Part shown: positions 18,065 to 27,604 of the stretch, in pieces | How the letters are laid out: each line of letters opens with the position of its first letter | Numbering within the stretch: position 1 is the stretch's first letter | Source: Alphaproteobacteria bacterium | GTDB lineage: Bacteria > Pseudomonadota > Alphaproteobacteria > Reyranellales > Reyranellaceae | DNA length: 64,000 bases | Direction of reading: 5' to 3' | NCBI GenBank assembly: GCA_017308235.1 | Contig: JAFKFL010000009.1 | Location: 310,001-374,000, forward strand | Notes under the pieces: generated by a model | Told to the model about the DNA's origin: nothing | The model's input: the letters and a program-made list of their open reading frames with translations, nothing else | Databases searched by the model: none | Made by a program: the position numbers and the translations under genes

Positions 18065-18231
18065 TTTCAGGTTCTGAGGTCATTCTTTCTCAGCTACTGC
18101 AATATCGACGCGGTCGGTTGTGTCGTTGCACGTCCACTTTTACGCCCCAATGGGACGCCACACGTTGATCACTGGTGACAAAGGGTGTCTCTCCTAACAT
18201 GACCTCCGAGGTTTGACCGAGAAGGAACAGC

Positions 18232-18996
18232 GTGGCGCACATTCGTTCTTCCGCGGCCGCTCCGGCGCGCCGTGGCGTTATCTCTCGCCTGAAGGACGCC
18301 CTGCGCCCGCTCGAGCCTTACCTGCCCCTGCCCGCGCCACGTCTGTCGTGGCGCCAGTCGATCGCCGTGCTGCGGCAGCATGGTTTCCAGCCGGCAACCG
18401 TATTCGATGTCGGCGTCGGATACGGCACCTTCGGCCTCTATCACTGCTTTCCCGAGGCCTTCTATCATTTGGTCGAGCCGACACGCGAGGCGCTGCCTCA
18501 CGTAGAGAAACTCACACGCCGGCTGCGCTGCGAGATCCATGCCGTGGCACTTGGCGATCGCGACGGCCAGGCGCAGCTTGAAGTCCGGCCCGACATCCAA
18601 GGCTCGACCTTGCTGGAGGAAGTGGGCGAGCGCGACTTCCTGCGGTTCGATAGCGTACCCATGCGCCGGTTTGATTCACTGTTCAAAAACTTCGACCGGT
18701 CGGCCCTCTGTAAGATCGATGTGCAGGGCGCCGAGCTGATGGTGCTGCAAGGCATGGCCGGCTGCATCGAGAATATCGACGCTTTCATCATCGAGACCAG
18801 CACCATCGCCACGGTCAAAGGCGGTGCCGAGGTCCATAGCGTGGTCGGCTTCATGCACGATCACGGTTTCGTCCTGGCGGACGTCATCGGCCTGAAGCGC
18901 CGGCCGCTCGACGATGCGACCGCTCAGCTCGACCTGCTGTTCGTTCCTGAGAGCTCTCCGCTGCGTGCCGATCGGCGCTGGGCGACGGATACCTGA
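18232..18996 (+). CDS. FkbM-family SAM-dependent methyltransferase
   Basis: 254 residues with the SAM-binding motif VFDVGVGYGTFGLYHCF near residue 60 and the FkbM signature LCKIDVQGAELMVLQGM near residue 165. Such enzymes O-methylate sugars, lipids or small molecules. The start is GTG at 18232 with GAAGGA five bases upstream. Its last 73 bp overlap the end of the convergent DUF2478 gene. The acceptor is unknown. Confidence 0.9.
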   Translation: MAHIRSSAAAPARRGVISRLKDALRPLEPYLPLPAPRLSWRQSIAVLRQHGFQPATVFDVGVGYGTFGLYHCFPEAFYHLVEPTREALPHVEKLTRRLRCEIHAVALGDRDGQAQLEVRPDIQGSTLLEEVGERDFLRFDSVPMRRFDSLFKNFDRSALCKIDVQGAELMVLQGMAGCIENIDAFIIETSTIATVKGGAEVHSVVGFMHDHGFVLADVIGLKRRPLDDATAQLDLLFVPESSPLRADRRWATDT

Positions 18997-19496
18997 GCGA
19001 GCCGCCACTGCTCGATCCGATCCGGATCGGCCGGAAGGACGACGAACAGCGGAGCGGCAAAGGCCTCCCACGCCGCGCTGAAGTTTTGCGAGACCGACGT
19101 TAAAAGCGGCACGCCGGCATCGATGGCCGCAGCGAAGGCGTCGCGTAGGCCGCCGCCGCTCGCTTCAAGTTTGCCGAACTTGCTCAGCACCACGAGATCG
19201 CATCCCCGTTCGACGTCCCGCCGCACGGCATCGGCCGCGGTCACCATGCCCGCGCCATCGAGATGACAAGCCGTCGAATTCGGCCCCAGATCCTGGAAGA
19301 CCGAGAAACGCTCGTCGCTTGCCAGGCTGCGCAGGAAGCCGGCGCTGCAGGCACGGTCGGCGAGCCCGTGCTCCTCCGCGAGAACACCGGCGAGGCGCAT
19401 CGTCGGCCGCCAGCGGTCGGCCAAAGTGTGGAACAACGCCTGGACTGTCACGCCAGTGGCACCCTGCACGACGGCGATTCTCTTGACGGAAGCCAA
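18924..19496 (-). CDS. DUF2478 domain-containing protein
   Basis: 190 residues starting with the P-loop-like VKRIAVVQGATGVTVQALF, then GPNSTACHLDGAGM, GCDLVVLSKFGKLEASGGGLRDAF and AGVPLLTSVSQNFSAAWEAFA, which is the DUF2478 pattern. As I recall, the family often occurs beside molybdate or molybdoenzyme genes; two molybdoenzymes (SorA and the CoxL homologue) lie within 8 kb. The best start is TTG at 19496, with GGGAGG five bases upstream and similarity beginning there. The 3' end overlaps the FkbM gene by 73 bp, tail to tail. Confidence 0.82.
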   Translation of the reverse strand: MASVKRIAVVQGATGVTVQALFHTLADRWRPTMRLAGVLAEEHGLADRACSAGFLRSLASDERFSVFQDLGPNSTACHLDGAGMVTAADAVRRDVERGCDLVVLSKFGKLEASGGGLRDAFAAAIDAGVPLLTSVSQNFSAAWEAFAAPLFVVLPADPDRIEQWRLAQVSVAQRRSARSGELSGTNSRSS

Positions 19497-19513
19497 GTGA
19501 CCCTCCCCTCTCG

Positions 19514-21289
19514 TCAGCGACGGCTCGCGTGGCTGATCGCCCAAACATAGGCCGATACCGCCGCAAGGTCCTGCTTCGACAGCGGGCTCCCTCCCATCGG
19601 CGGCATTACGCCCTGGTACCGCTTCGGCTTGAGGACGCCCTTGGCAATGATGTCGCTGAGGCCTGCCAGGCTCCCATCGCTCCACAACCGCTCGCTGGTG
19701 TTGAGCGGCGGGCCAATCGGACTGCCATTGCCGTCCGAGCCGTGACAGCCACTGCAAGCACCGCTGCTCGCTTCGCCGTGATAGATGCGATCACCCAACG
19801 CCACCTGTTCGGCGGTCGAGCCTGGCGGGATCGGCAGCGCTTGCGCCTTGCGTCCGGCGTCGGGATGGACGCCCTCCGGCGGTGACGCCTGACGCGAGGC
19901 CGTCGCTGCCGATGATGTCGTCGACGCCGACGCCACCTTATCCGAGCCGTTGCCGACATAGGCGATGCGCCAGATCCGGCCATGGACGTCGTCTGACACA
20001 AAGAGCGCGCCATCCGGCGCCACGGCGAGGCCGGTCGGCCGGAACGCCGCCCGTCCCGGCTCCTTGTGCCCGCCGTCGAAGCCATCGGCGAAAACGACGT
20101 AGGGACCGGACGCCTTGCCGTCGACCAGCGGCTGGAAAATGACGTTGTAACCGCCTTGCGGCAGCGGCGCGCGATTCCACGATCCGTGGAAGGCAATGAA
20201 GGCGCCGCCGCGATAGCCCGACGGAAACTTGTCGCCGAGATAGATCGCGAGCGCATTGGGTGCCCAGTGACCTGGGAAAGCCGCGACCGGTCCTCGCCGC
20301 TGCGCGCAGAGCCCGACGGTCTTGCCGCCGTCGCCGCCGTATTCCGGCGCGAGCACGAGCTTTTTCTGGTTCTGGTCGTAGTAACATTCCGGCCAGCCAT
20401 AGTCGGCGCCCTGGCCGACCTCGACCAGCTCCTCGGCCGGAAGTTCCGCGCTTTGCTCGGCCGTGTAGAAACGCGGCCAGTTTTGGTAGAGCTGGTCGCG
20501 GCCATGCTGGGTGGCAAACAAACGGCCGGCGGCATCGAGGGCAAGACCCTCCGCATTCCGAAGGCCGGTGGCATAGCGCTCTGCAGCCGAAAAGACCTGC
20601 CCGGTCTTGGTGGCGTCATAGCGCCAAATCCCGCCACGCGTCTGCTTTTCGACGCACGGATCGGCGCCACGCGAGGCGACCATGCGATTGTCGGCCTGGC
20701 AGGAATTGGTCGCCGAGGCGATGTCGACAAACAGGTTACCCTTCGCGTCGATCACGAACGGATGCATCGGGTGATCGCCCGTGAGGGGCAGACCGGACAC
20801 CACAACAGCGGATGTTGGGTTCGGCGCGGCTGCGCCCGGCGACAGGGCGTAGCGCAGGATGCGGCCGTTCTCTTCGGCATAGAGCGCACCATTGTAGAGA
20901 GCGATTCCCGTACCGCCCGTGGCACCGGTCTCCGACGTTGCGCCGAAACGCTGAACGGCATCGGCACGGCCATCGCCGTTGGTGTCCTTCAGGGCGATCA
21001 GAAAGCCACCCGTCGGTGGCGTGGTGCGATAGTAGCGGCTGTTCCAGGTGTTGGCGTAAAGCGTGCCGTCCGCCGAGACGGCGAGATGGCGGACGTGTCC
21101 GAGATTGTCGGCGAACACCGTCGCGCAGAAGCCCGGCGACAGGGCAAGCCCACCATTGTCGCCGGGACATCCCGAGGGGGTTGTCGAAGCCGTCTGCGCG
21201 ACGGACCGTTCCCCGATTGCTGCCACCGCCACGAGGATTGTCATCACAGCCACTACGGCCCAGAGGCCGCGATGAAACCTGATCGTCAT
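19514..21289 (-). CDS. Sorbosone dehydrogenase-like beta-propeller protein fused to cytochrome c
   Basis: 591 residues: signal peptide (residues 8-31), then a six-bladed PQQ-type sugar/sorbosone dehydrogenase propeller (GFCATVFADNLGHVRHLAVS, GLRNAEGLALDA, GADYGWPECYYD, FRPTGLAVAPDGALFVSDD). A linker rich in Ser and Ala leads to a C-terminal cytochrome c domain with CSGCHGSDG and a Met in YQGVMPPMGG. Periplasmic oxidation of an aldose or aldehyde with electron transfer to its own haem is the likely job. AAGGA precedes the ATG at 21289; the longer frame to 21385 has no support. Confidence 0.9.
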   Translation of the reverse strand: MTIRFHRGLWAVVAVMTILVAVAAIGERSVAQTASTTPSGCPGDNGGLALSPGFCATVFADNLGHVRHLAVSADGTLYANTWNSRYYRTTPPTGGFLIALKDTNGDGRADAVQRFGATSETGATGGTGIALYNGALYAEENGRILRYALSPGAAAPNPTSAVVVSGLPLTGDHPMHPFVIDAKGNLFVDIASATNSCQADNRMVASRGADPCVEKQTRGGIWRYDATKTGQVFSAAERYATGLRNAEGLALDAAGRLFATQHGRDQLYQNWPRFYTAEQSAELPAEELVEVGQGADYGWPECYYDQNQKKLVLAPEYGGDGGKTVGLCAQRRGPVAAFPGHWAPNALAIYLGDKFPSGYRGGAFIAFHGSWNRAPLPQGGYNVIFQPLVDGKASGPYVVFADGFDGGHKEPGRAAFRPTGLAVAPDGALFVSDDVHGRIWRIAYVGNGSDKVASASTTSSAATASRQASPPEGVHPDAGRKAQALPIPPGSTAEQVALGDRIYHGEASSGACSGCHGSDGNGSPIGPPLNTSERLWSDGSLAGLSDIIAKGVLKPKRYQGVMPPMGGSPLSKQDLAAVSAYVWAISHASRR

Positions 21290-21416
21290 TCCCGGCTCCT
21301 TGCCGCGATCCACGCGCGCCGGTGTTGGGCACGCGTGGTGTCGCGTCAAGAGTTCCCCGAGCCTGCCACAGCGCAGGCAAGTCACATGAACGTGTTGGTG
21401 AGCTGCATCGCTGGGA

Positions 21417-22913
21417 CTAAGCGGTTTTGATCCAGACCGCCTTGACGTTGAGATACTCTTCGAGATGCTGCTTGCCGCTCTCGCGCCCGTAGCCGCTCAT
21501 CTTGTAGCCGCCGAACGGCACGGCCGGATCCATCGCCTGGTAGCAGTTGATCCATACCGAGCCGGCGCGGATTGCCTTGGCAAGCCGATGCGCCTTGCCA
21601 ACGTCGCGTGTCCAGACGCCGCTGCCGAGTCCGAAAGTCGTCGCATTGCCGCGCTGGATGACTTCTTCGATGTCGGTGAAGGGGATCGCTGAGATCACGG
21701 GGCCAAAGATCTCCTCCTGGGCGATCCGCATATCGTCGCGCACGTCGGCGAAGACGGTCGGCGGCACGAAATAGCCTTTGCCGTAGTCGCCGTCGGTGAG
21801 CCGCTCGCCGCCGCTCAGACGCTTGGCACCCTCCTGGCGACCGATGCTGAGGTAATCGGTCACGCGGTCAAGCTGCTCGGCCGACACCAGCGGTCCCACC
21901 TGTGTCTGCGGATCGACGCCATTGCCAACGCGCAAGGCCTTGGCGAACGCCGCCACCTTGTCGGTGAACTCCTCGTAGACCTTCTTCTCGACGAAGAGGC
22001 GCGTGCCGGCGCTGCAGATCTGGCCCGAGTTGGCGAACACCGCCATGCTGGCGCCCGGCACCGCCGCATCGAGATCGGCATCGGCGAAGACGATGTCAGG
22101 CGACTTGCCGCCGAGTTCCAGCGACACCCGCTTGAGGTTGCCGGCCGAAGCCTGGACGATCTTCTGACCGGTAAGGTGCGAGCCGGTGAAGGCGACCTTG
22201 TCGACGTCGGGGTGCGATGCAAGTGCGGCGCCCGCCGTTTCGCCGTAGCCCGGCACGACATTCACCACGCCCGGCGGCACGCCAGCCTCGAGGCAGAGCT
22301 CGCCCAGCCTGAGCGAGGTGAGCGGCGCCTCCTCAGCAGGCTTCAGCACCACCGTGCAGCCCGTCGCAAGGGCGGGACCGATCTTCCAAATCGTGGCGGT
22401 GAGCGGGCCGTTCCACGGGATGATCGCGCCGACCACGCCCACCGGCTCCTTGAGCGTGTAGGAGAAGATTTCGCCCGCGAGCGAGTTCTCGATCGTCTCG
22501 CCATGCAGCGCGACGGCATGACCCGCGTAGTAGCGCAGCATGCCGAGCGCACGCTGGCGGTTGTTGCGGGTACGGCTGATCGGAGCGCCCATATCGAAGG
22601 TGTCAAGTGCGGCCAGTTCCTCGATGTGTTTCTCGACGAGATCGGCGAGTCTCAACAGGAGCATCTGCCGCTCGGCTGGCTTCCATTTGCTCCATGGACC
22701 GGTAAAGGCCTTGCGCGCCGCGGCGACGGCACGATCGATGTCCTCGCGATCGCCTTCGGCGACCTGTGCCAGCAGCTCGCCGGTCGCGGGATTGCGCGTC
22801 TCAAAGGTCTTGCCTGACGCCGCCGGCACCCAGCGGCCGTCGATCAGCATCAACTTGGTTTTGCCATCGATATAGGCCGGCCGCGCGGCCGCCCCCTTTT
22901 CCACTACGGTCAT
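21417..22913 (-). CDS. NAD(P)-dependent aldehyde dehydrogenase
   Basis: 498 residues, ALDH superfamily. Catalytic Cys in NSGQICSAGTRLFVEKK, general base Glu in VSLELGGKSPDIVF, cofactor region IIPWNGPLTATIWKIGPALA and FTGSHLTGQ. The C-terminal FGGYKMSGYGRESGKQHLEEYLNVK is typical of betaine-aldehyde/phenylacetaldehyde-type enzymes. The gene is upstream of the sorbosone dehydrogenase on the same strand, 127 bp apart, so the pair may oxidise a sugar or alcohol stepwise. The exact aldehyde is unknown. Confidence 0.94.
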   Translation of the reverse strand: MTVVEKGAAARPAYIDGKTKLMLIDGRWVPAASGKTFETRNPATGELLAQVAEGDREDIDRAVAAARKAFTGPWSKWKPAERQMLLLRLADLVEKHIEELAALDTFDMGAPISRTRNNRQRALGMLRYYAGHAVALHGETIENSLAGEIFSYTLKEPVGVVGAIIPWNGPLTATIWKIGPALATGCTVVLKPAEEAPLTSLRLGELCLEAGVPPGVVNVVPGYGETAGAALASHPDVDKVAFTGSHLTGQKIVQASAGNLKRVSLELGGKSPDIVFADADLDAAVPGASMAVFANSGQICSAGTRLFVEKKVYEEFTDKVAAFAKALRVGNGVDPQTQVGPLVSAEQLDRVTDYLSIGRQEGAKRLSGGERLTDGDYGKGYFVPPTVFADVRDDMRIAQEEIFGPVISAIPFTDIEEVIQRGNATTFGLGSGVWTRDVGKAHRLAKAIRAGSVWINCYQAMDPAVPFGGYKMSGYGRESGKQHLEEYLNVKAVWIKTA

Positions 22914-23241
22914 TCGTATTCTCCTCGATCACAGAAGCGCGGCGATGGCCTTCACCTCGGTACAAAGCTCGATCACCTCGAAACCGATCTCACGACCATC
23001 GTCATCGTCGTATTTGATGGACTATAGCGAATGGAATCGAGGTCGTCATTTCCAATCGACTATATCGGCTATCCGCTGTATTTTTACAGATACAGCGTTC
23101 GCAAAACGGCCGTCTGGCTGGCAATGAAGGCTGGACGCCGTGCACCTATGAGCTAACCGTCGTACCCTCCCGCGACGGACACTTGCCGCCCTCCGGGCGG
23201 CATCTTTTTATTGATTGTCCATCATCGTGAGGAGAAACCGC
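22914..23241. other. Divergent intergenic region
   Basis: 328 bp between the aldehyde dehydrogenase (minus) and the truncated SDR (plus). It is less GC-rich around 23000-23110. Only short frames lacking any domain are present. Near its right end, at 23185-23209, a strong hairpin with a T-run is oriented for the plus strand (listed separately). Confidence 0.5.
23185..23209 (+). terminator. Intrinsic terminator-like hairpin upstream of the truncated SDR
   Basis: Perfect 7-bp GC stem GCCGCCC / GGGCGGC with a 3-nt loop (TCC), followed by ATCTTTTTATT. It reads as a plus-strand terminator although no plus-strand gene lies just upstream. It therefore either ends an unrecognised short transcript or attenuates the gene that starts at 23242. 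Confidence 0.6.
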
Positions 23242-23892
23242 ATGACCCATCCCGCACTCACTGCCGGCCGCGTGGCTGTCGTAACTGGCAAAGTGTATGC
23301 GTCCTTTGGCGAAGTGGCCGTGCTGATGAACAATGCCGGTACCGCCCCAGGGGGCGGGCCGTGGGATCATATCGAGCGCTGGCACAAGGTGCTGGACGTC
23401 AATCTCTGGGGCGTGATCAATGGCGTGCAGACCTTCGTCCCAGCGATGCTGGCACAAGGAACGCCGTGCGCCGTCGTGAATACCGGTTCCAAGCAAGGGA
23501 TCACCTGCCCGCCCGGCGACACTGCCTATAATGTCAGCAAGGCCGGTGTGAAGGTCCTCACCGAAGGCCTCGCCCACAGCCTGCGCAACGAGGAAGGCGC
23601 ACGCATCAGCGCGCACTTGTTGATCCCCGGCTCGACCTTCACTGGCATGACGGCCCGCGGCCGGACCGAGAAGCCGGCCGGCGCCTGGACGCCCGACCAA
23701 GTGATCGCCATGCTGATCGAGGGCATGAGCCGCAGAAACTTCTACATCCTCTGCCCCGACAACGAAGTCACACGCGATGTCGACAACAAACGTGTGCTCT
23801 GGTCGGCACAAGACGTTATCGAGAATCGCCCCGCGCTTTCGCGCTGGCATGCCGACTACAAGCAAGCCTTCGAGACTTTTCTAAAGAACTAG
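23242..23892 (+). pseudogene. SDR oxidoreductase lacking most of its Rossmann N-terminus (in-frame internal deletion)
   Basis: 216 residues. It begins as a normal SDR (AGRVAVVTG) but jumps straight to KVYASFGEVAVLMNNAG. The Gly-rich TGxxxGxG cofactor loop, the following helix and two beta-alpha units, usually about 60-70 residues, are absent. The rest is intact: VNTGSKQG (catalytic Ser), AYNVSKAG (catalytic Tyr and Lys) and a normal C-terminus. The frame is preserved and GAGGAGA precedes the ATG at 23242, so it may still be translated. NAD(P) binding should be lost, hence the pseudogene call; a real short variant cannot be excluded. Confidence 0.7.
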
Positions 23893-23913
23893 CCACGTCG
23901 TTTGGCCGCTGCC

Positions 23914-25713
23914 TCATCGACCGGGGGCGTCTGTCACGCTGGAAGAGACGGCGCTTCTTTCTTCAGGTGTCACGAAAACTCGGTAACGCCTGGCGGCAAG
24001 CCCCATCGTGCGGCGGCTCGACAGCACGGCCAGCGGTGCGGAAAAGACAAGCCCGACGACAACCGGCAGAACCCAGGGCACATAGTCGGGCGCCAGCACG
24101 ACCAGGACGACCAGGGCTGCCAATCCCAGCAAAGCGTGAGGGATGTGGCGGCGCAGGGCGAGGCGCCACGCCATGCCGCGATCGCCACGCGCCTGCGGCG
24201 GCCAGCCGACGGCATTCCCCAACAGGATGTCGATCAGGAAGGTGGTGTGAAACAGCATCATCACCGGTGCAAGCAGGGTCGAGAATAAGACCTCGCCGAT
24301 AAAACTCAGGATCAAGGCGATGCGACCGCCGAAGCGACGGGCATTGCGCGTCGAGGCGAGCCGCAGCATCAGGGCAAGGAGCTTGGAACCGAGCAGCAGC
24401 ACAATGGTCAGAATCAGGAGGCCGTGTATTTCGGGCCAATGATAGTTCGGCCATTGTGGAAAGAGTGTCCGGGTGGGCCCGAAATAGATTTCGCCCACCA
24501 GCTTGCGATCGACCACGATGGCGCTGCTCAACGTGAGCATCGCGAGCCAAAGCGGCGATGCCAGATAGGCGAAGATGCCGAGCGCCAGATGGAGCCTGCT
24601 CATCCAATGCAAGCCCGGCGCGCCGAGAAGTCGCGCATGCTGCAGGTTGCCCTGCATCCAGCGCCGATCGCGCAAGGCATAGTCGAGCAGGTTGGTCGGC
24701 AGTTCCTCGTAGCTGCCGTGCAGCTCCGGAAGCAGCCACACATACCAGCCGCCGCGGCGCATGAAGGCCGCTTCGACGAAGTCGTGGCTCAGGATCTCGC
24801 CGCCGAGCGGCGGTCGTCCCGAGAGCACGGGTAAACGGCAACAGGCAGCGAAGGCCGACACGCGCAGGATCGCGTTATGGCCGTAGTAGTTCGACTCGCC
24901 GACGTGCCAGAAGCTCGTGCCCATCGCCAGCACCGCGCCGGTGAGTCGCGTCGAGAACTGCAACGCACGGGCAAACAGCGTCTCGCGGCCGGCCGGCACG
25001 ATCAGTGTCTGGATGATGCCCGTTCGCGGGCTCGCCTCCATCAGCGCCGCCAGACGCACCAGCGCGTCGCCTTGCATGGTGCTGTCGGCATCGAGGATGA
25101 TCATGTGGGCATAGGCAGGCCCGCGCGTGCTGACCCACTCGGCGATGTTGCCGGCCTTCTTGCCGGTGTTGGGACTGCGATGGCGATAGGACAGCCGTTC
25201 GCCAAGCTGCAGGCGCTCGCCGAGCGCGGCCACGGCCCGCTGTTCCTCTTCGGCGATCGCCTTGTCGGTCGTGTCGCTCAGTACGAAGAAATGGAACGCT
25301 TCCGCCTGCCCGGTTTCAACCAGCGACCGATAGGTGAGCTCGAGGCGCGCCAGAACCTCGGCGGGCTCCTCGTTGTAGACTGGAATGAGGATCGCGGTGC
25401 GCTGGCGGAGCGTCGGCACTGGCCCGTTAGCCGGACCGCGACGACGGAGGCTGACGGGATGGAGCCGCAGCACGCCCAGAATAAAGCCGAAGGCGCCGCA
25501 CCAGAAGGAAAGCGCGCTCCAGGCGAAGATCGGGATGAAAACGGCAAGCAGCGCCCATTGAAGCGCGCTCATGTCGCCCGTACCGACAACGGTCCACATC
25601 AACCCGCCGCCGAGTCCTGCGGTCGCGAGGAGAAGAAGAAGCAACAATCTCCGCCGCCATCGTCCCCTGTCGGCATAGCGGTCGAGGTTCCACCCGTCCG
25701 TTGCGTCGGTCAT
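23914..25713 (-). CDS. opgH: Glucans biosynthesis glucosyltransferase OpgH/MdoH
   Basis: Inner-membrane GT2 enzyme making the beta-glucan backbone of osmoregulated periplasmic glucans from UDP-glucose. 599 residues, shorter than the E. coli enzyme, mainly at the N-terminus. Visible are paired N-terminal helices, RTAILIPVYNEEPAEVLARL, the DxD-type MIILDADSTMQGDALV, the QxxRW-like box DRRWMQGNLQHARLL, and several C-terminal transmembrane helices. The ATG overlaps the opgG stop as ATGA, so the two are translationally coupled. Confidence 0.95.
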   Translation of the reverse strand: MTDATDGWNLDRYADRGRWRRRLLLLLLLATAGLGGGLMWTVVGTGDMSALQWALLAVFIPIFAWSALSFWCGAFGFILGVLRLHPVSLRRRGPANGPVPTLRQRTAILIPVYNEEPAEVLARLELTYRSLVETGQAEAFHFFVLSDTTDKAIAEEEQRAVAALGERLQLGERLSYRHRSPNTGKKAGNIAEWVSTRGPAYAHMIILDADSTMQGDALVRLAALMEASPRTGIIQTLIVPAGRETLFARALQFSTRLTGAVLAMGTSFWHVGESNYYGHNAILRVSAFAACCRLPVLSGRPPLGGEILSHDFVEAAFMRRGGWYVWLLPELHGSYEELPTNLLDYALRDRRWMQGNLQHARLLGAPGLHWMSRLHLALGIFAYLASPLWLAMLTLSSAIVVDRKLVGEIYFGPTRTLFPQWPNYHWPEIHGLLILTIVLLLGSKLLALMLRLASTRNARRFGGRIALILSFIGEVLFSTLLAPVMMLFHTTFLIDILLGNAVGWPPQARGDRGMAWRLALRRHIPHALLGLAALVVLVVLAPDYVPWVLPVVVGLVFSAPLAVLSSRRTMGLAARRYRVFVTPEERSAVSSSVTDAPGR

Positions 25714-27215
25714 GGGGGAATGAAATCGGCGAAGGTTTCGGTCAGCGTCTTGCCGCGCAACACCAGTGAGGCGCGGATATCGGTGGGCTTTTTAGCCTCG
25801 GGTTCGAAATCGATGAACATCCGCCACGTCCTTTGCGATGGCAGAGCTTCGACGTAGGTACGGGTAACCTTGCCACCCGTCAGGGAAACGTTGGCGGAGA
25901 CGGGCTGTTCCGGTTCGAGGGTCGACAGCTCGCCGCCTGAGAATTCGACGACCAGCCGCCGCTGTTTGTCCGCTCCCGGCACGGCGCCAGCCCGTGTGGC
26001 AATCACCCGGCCGAGCAACGGCGCGAGGTCGGCCTCGTCCGAGAGAGCCGACAGCCGATAGCGATAGTCGAGCCGATTGCCCTGTTTCGCCGGCCAGCGC
26101 GACTTCCAGAAAGCGACGACATTGTCGTTGGTCTCAGACTTGGAGGGGATTTCGACCAGCCGCACCTCGCCATCGCCCCAGTCGCCGATCGGCTCGACCC
26201 AGAGACTCGGACGCTTCTGCTGACTGGCGGCGCTGTCCTGATATTGAGCGAAGTCGCGCTCGCGTTGCATCAGGCCGAAACCGCGCGGATTGGTGTCGCC
26301 GAAGGAGGTGACTGCGAGCGCCGAAGGATTGGCCAGCGGCCGCCAGATGCGCTCACCTTTGCCAGTGGCAAGGTAGAGCCCATCGGAATCATGGATTTCC
26401 GGCCGATAATCGTCGCGTGGCGGCGAGGCCTTGCCGGCAAAGAACATCGAGGTGAGCGGGGCGATGGCAAGCATCGACACGTCATGGCGCACGAACAGCG
26501 CCGCCTGCGTCTCGACCACCGTGCGCGCGCCGGGCTCGATCGTGAAAGCAAAGGCCCCCGCGGCGCCGGGCGAATCGAGCAAGGCCCAGACCGTCATTTG
26601 CTGCGCGTCGTCGGCTGGCTTCAGCAGCCAGAAGGCACGGAAGATCGGGAATTCCTCGGGTTGGCCCGTCGCCGTGTCAATGGCAAGGCCCCTCGCCGAA
26701 GCGCCGTAGACCTGGGCGCGGCCAACGGTCCTGAAGTAGCTCGCGCCCAGGAAGGCCGCGATTTCGTCGAACTTATCGGGACGATTGAGCGGAAAGACGA
26801 GCTTGAAGCCCGCCAGCTCGACCTTCTGCGGCGGTGTCTTGAGACCGGTGTCGCTGAAATCGAAGTACTCGGGCCCGATCGAGAGCGGCGTCACCTTGCC
26901 GTTTTCGACGACGCTGATGGTGACCGGCTTCTCGTAGATGAAGCCCGCCGGAAAGAACTCGACCCGGAAAAGCCCTTTGCCCTCGCCCCACAGCGCCTTG
27001 TCATCCCGCGGCCTCAGCGCCCGATAGTGGTCGTAGCTCAGCTTCTTCATCTCGCCGTCGATCGACGGCACTTCCTTGTAGGGGCTGGTGGCGAGCTTGT
27101 AGGCCATCGCCTGGACCGAGCCGAAGTTGAAGTCGTTGTCCTGGGCTTGCGCAAACGGCGCCATAAGCAACAGGGAGGCTGCAAGAAGCAGAGGGAGGCG
27201 GAGAACGGAGCACAT
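25710..27215 (-). CDS. opgG: Glucan biosynthesis protein OpgG/MdoG
   Basis: Periplasmic protein needed for OPG assembly and branching. About 501 residues with a signal peptide (LRLPLLLAASLLLMAPFAQAQ) followed by FNFGSVQAMAYKLATSPYK. The family pattern YDHYRALRPRDDKALW, VEFFPAGFIYEKPVTI and SDGLYLATGKGERIWRPLANP is visible. The ATG at 27215 places the signal peptide properly; a GTG at 27227 would add four residues. First gene of the opgGH operon, divergent from dodecin. Confidence 0.95.
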   Translation of the reverse strand: MCSVLRLPLLLAASLLLMAPFAQAQDNDFNFGSVQAMAYKLATSPYKEVPSIDGEMKKLSYDHYRALRPRDDKALWGEGKGLFRVEFFPAGFIYEKPVTISVVENGKVTPLSIGPEYFDFSDTGLKTPPQKVELAGFKLVFPLNRPDKFDEIAAFLGASYFRTVGRAQVYGASARGLAIDTATGQPEEFPIFRAFWLLKPADDAQQMTVWALLDSPGAAGAFAFTIEPGARTVVETQAALFVRHDVSMLAIAPLTSMFFAGKASPPRDDYRPEIHDSDGLYLATGKGERIWRPLANPSALAVTSFGDTNPRGFGLMQRERDFAQYQDSAASQQKRPSLWVEPIGDWGDGEVRLVEIPSKSETNDNVVAFWKSRWPAKQGNRLDYRYRLSALSDEADLAPLLGRVIATRAGAVPGADKQRRLVVEFSGGELSTLEPEQPVSANVSLTGGKVTRTYVEALPSQRTWRMFIDFEPEAKKPTDIRASLVLRGKTLTETFADFIPP

Positions 27216-27358
27216 GGATGCAGCCACAACGAATCGAAAGCATGCCGGTTGCTTCGAAACGATGGCGCCGGATCGTGAAACGACGCACGCTACCCGTTCA
27301 GCACTGCTTAAGCGTTTCTTCCCGTCGAAGCTTCTTTCACCAGGACCAGGAGACGCAT

Positions 27359-27577
27359 ATGGCTACCAACAAAACCTATGTGAAAACCGAGATCGTCGGC
27401 AGTTCCGACAAGTCGGTTTCCGACGCCATTGAATCGGCAATCGCGACGGCATCGCGTTCGTTGCGCAATCTAGAATGGTTCGAGGTAGCCGAGGTCCGGG
27501 GCAATATTCGCGACAACAAGGTCTCGAACTACCAGGTCACCCTCAAGCTGGGTTTGAGATACGAGCCGAAGGCCTAG
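27359..27577 (+). CDS. Dodecin family flavin-binding protein
   Basis: 72 residues: TYVKTEIVGSSDKSVSDAIESAI, then SLRNLEWFEVAEVRGNIRDN and YQVTLKLGLRYE, the full dodecin pattern. The Trp in LEWFEV stacks against flavin in known dodecins. It forms a hollow dodecamer that stores or buffers riboflavin/FMN. GGAGA lies six bases before the ATG at 27359. Confidence 0.95.
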   Translation: MATNKTYVKTEIVGSSDKSVSDAIESAIATASRSLRNLEWFEVAEVRGNIRDNKVSNYQVTLKLGLRYEPKA

Positions 27578-27604
27578 CGTTGCACTCGCCCCGCTGGTCG
27601 TTGA

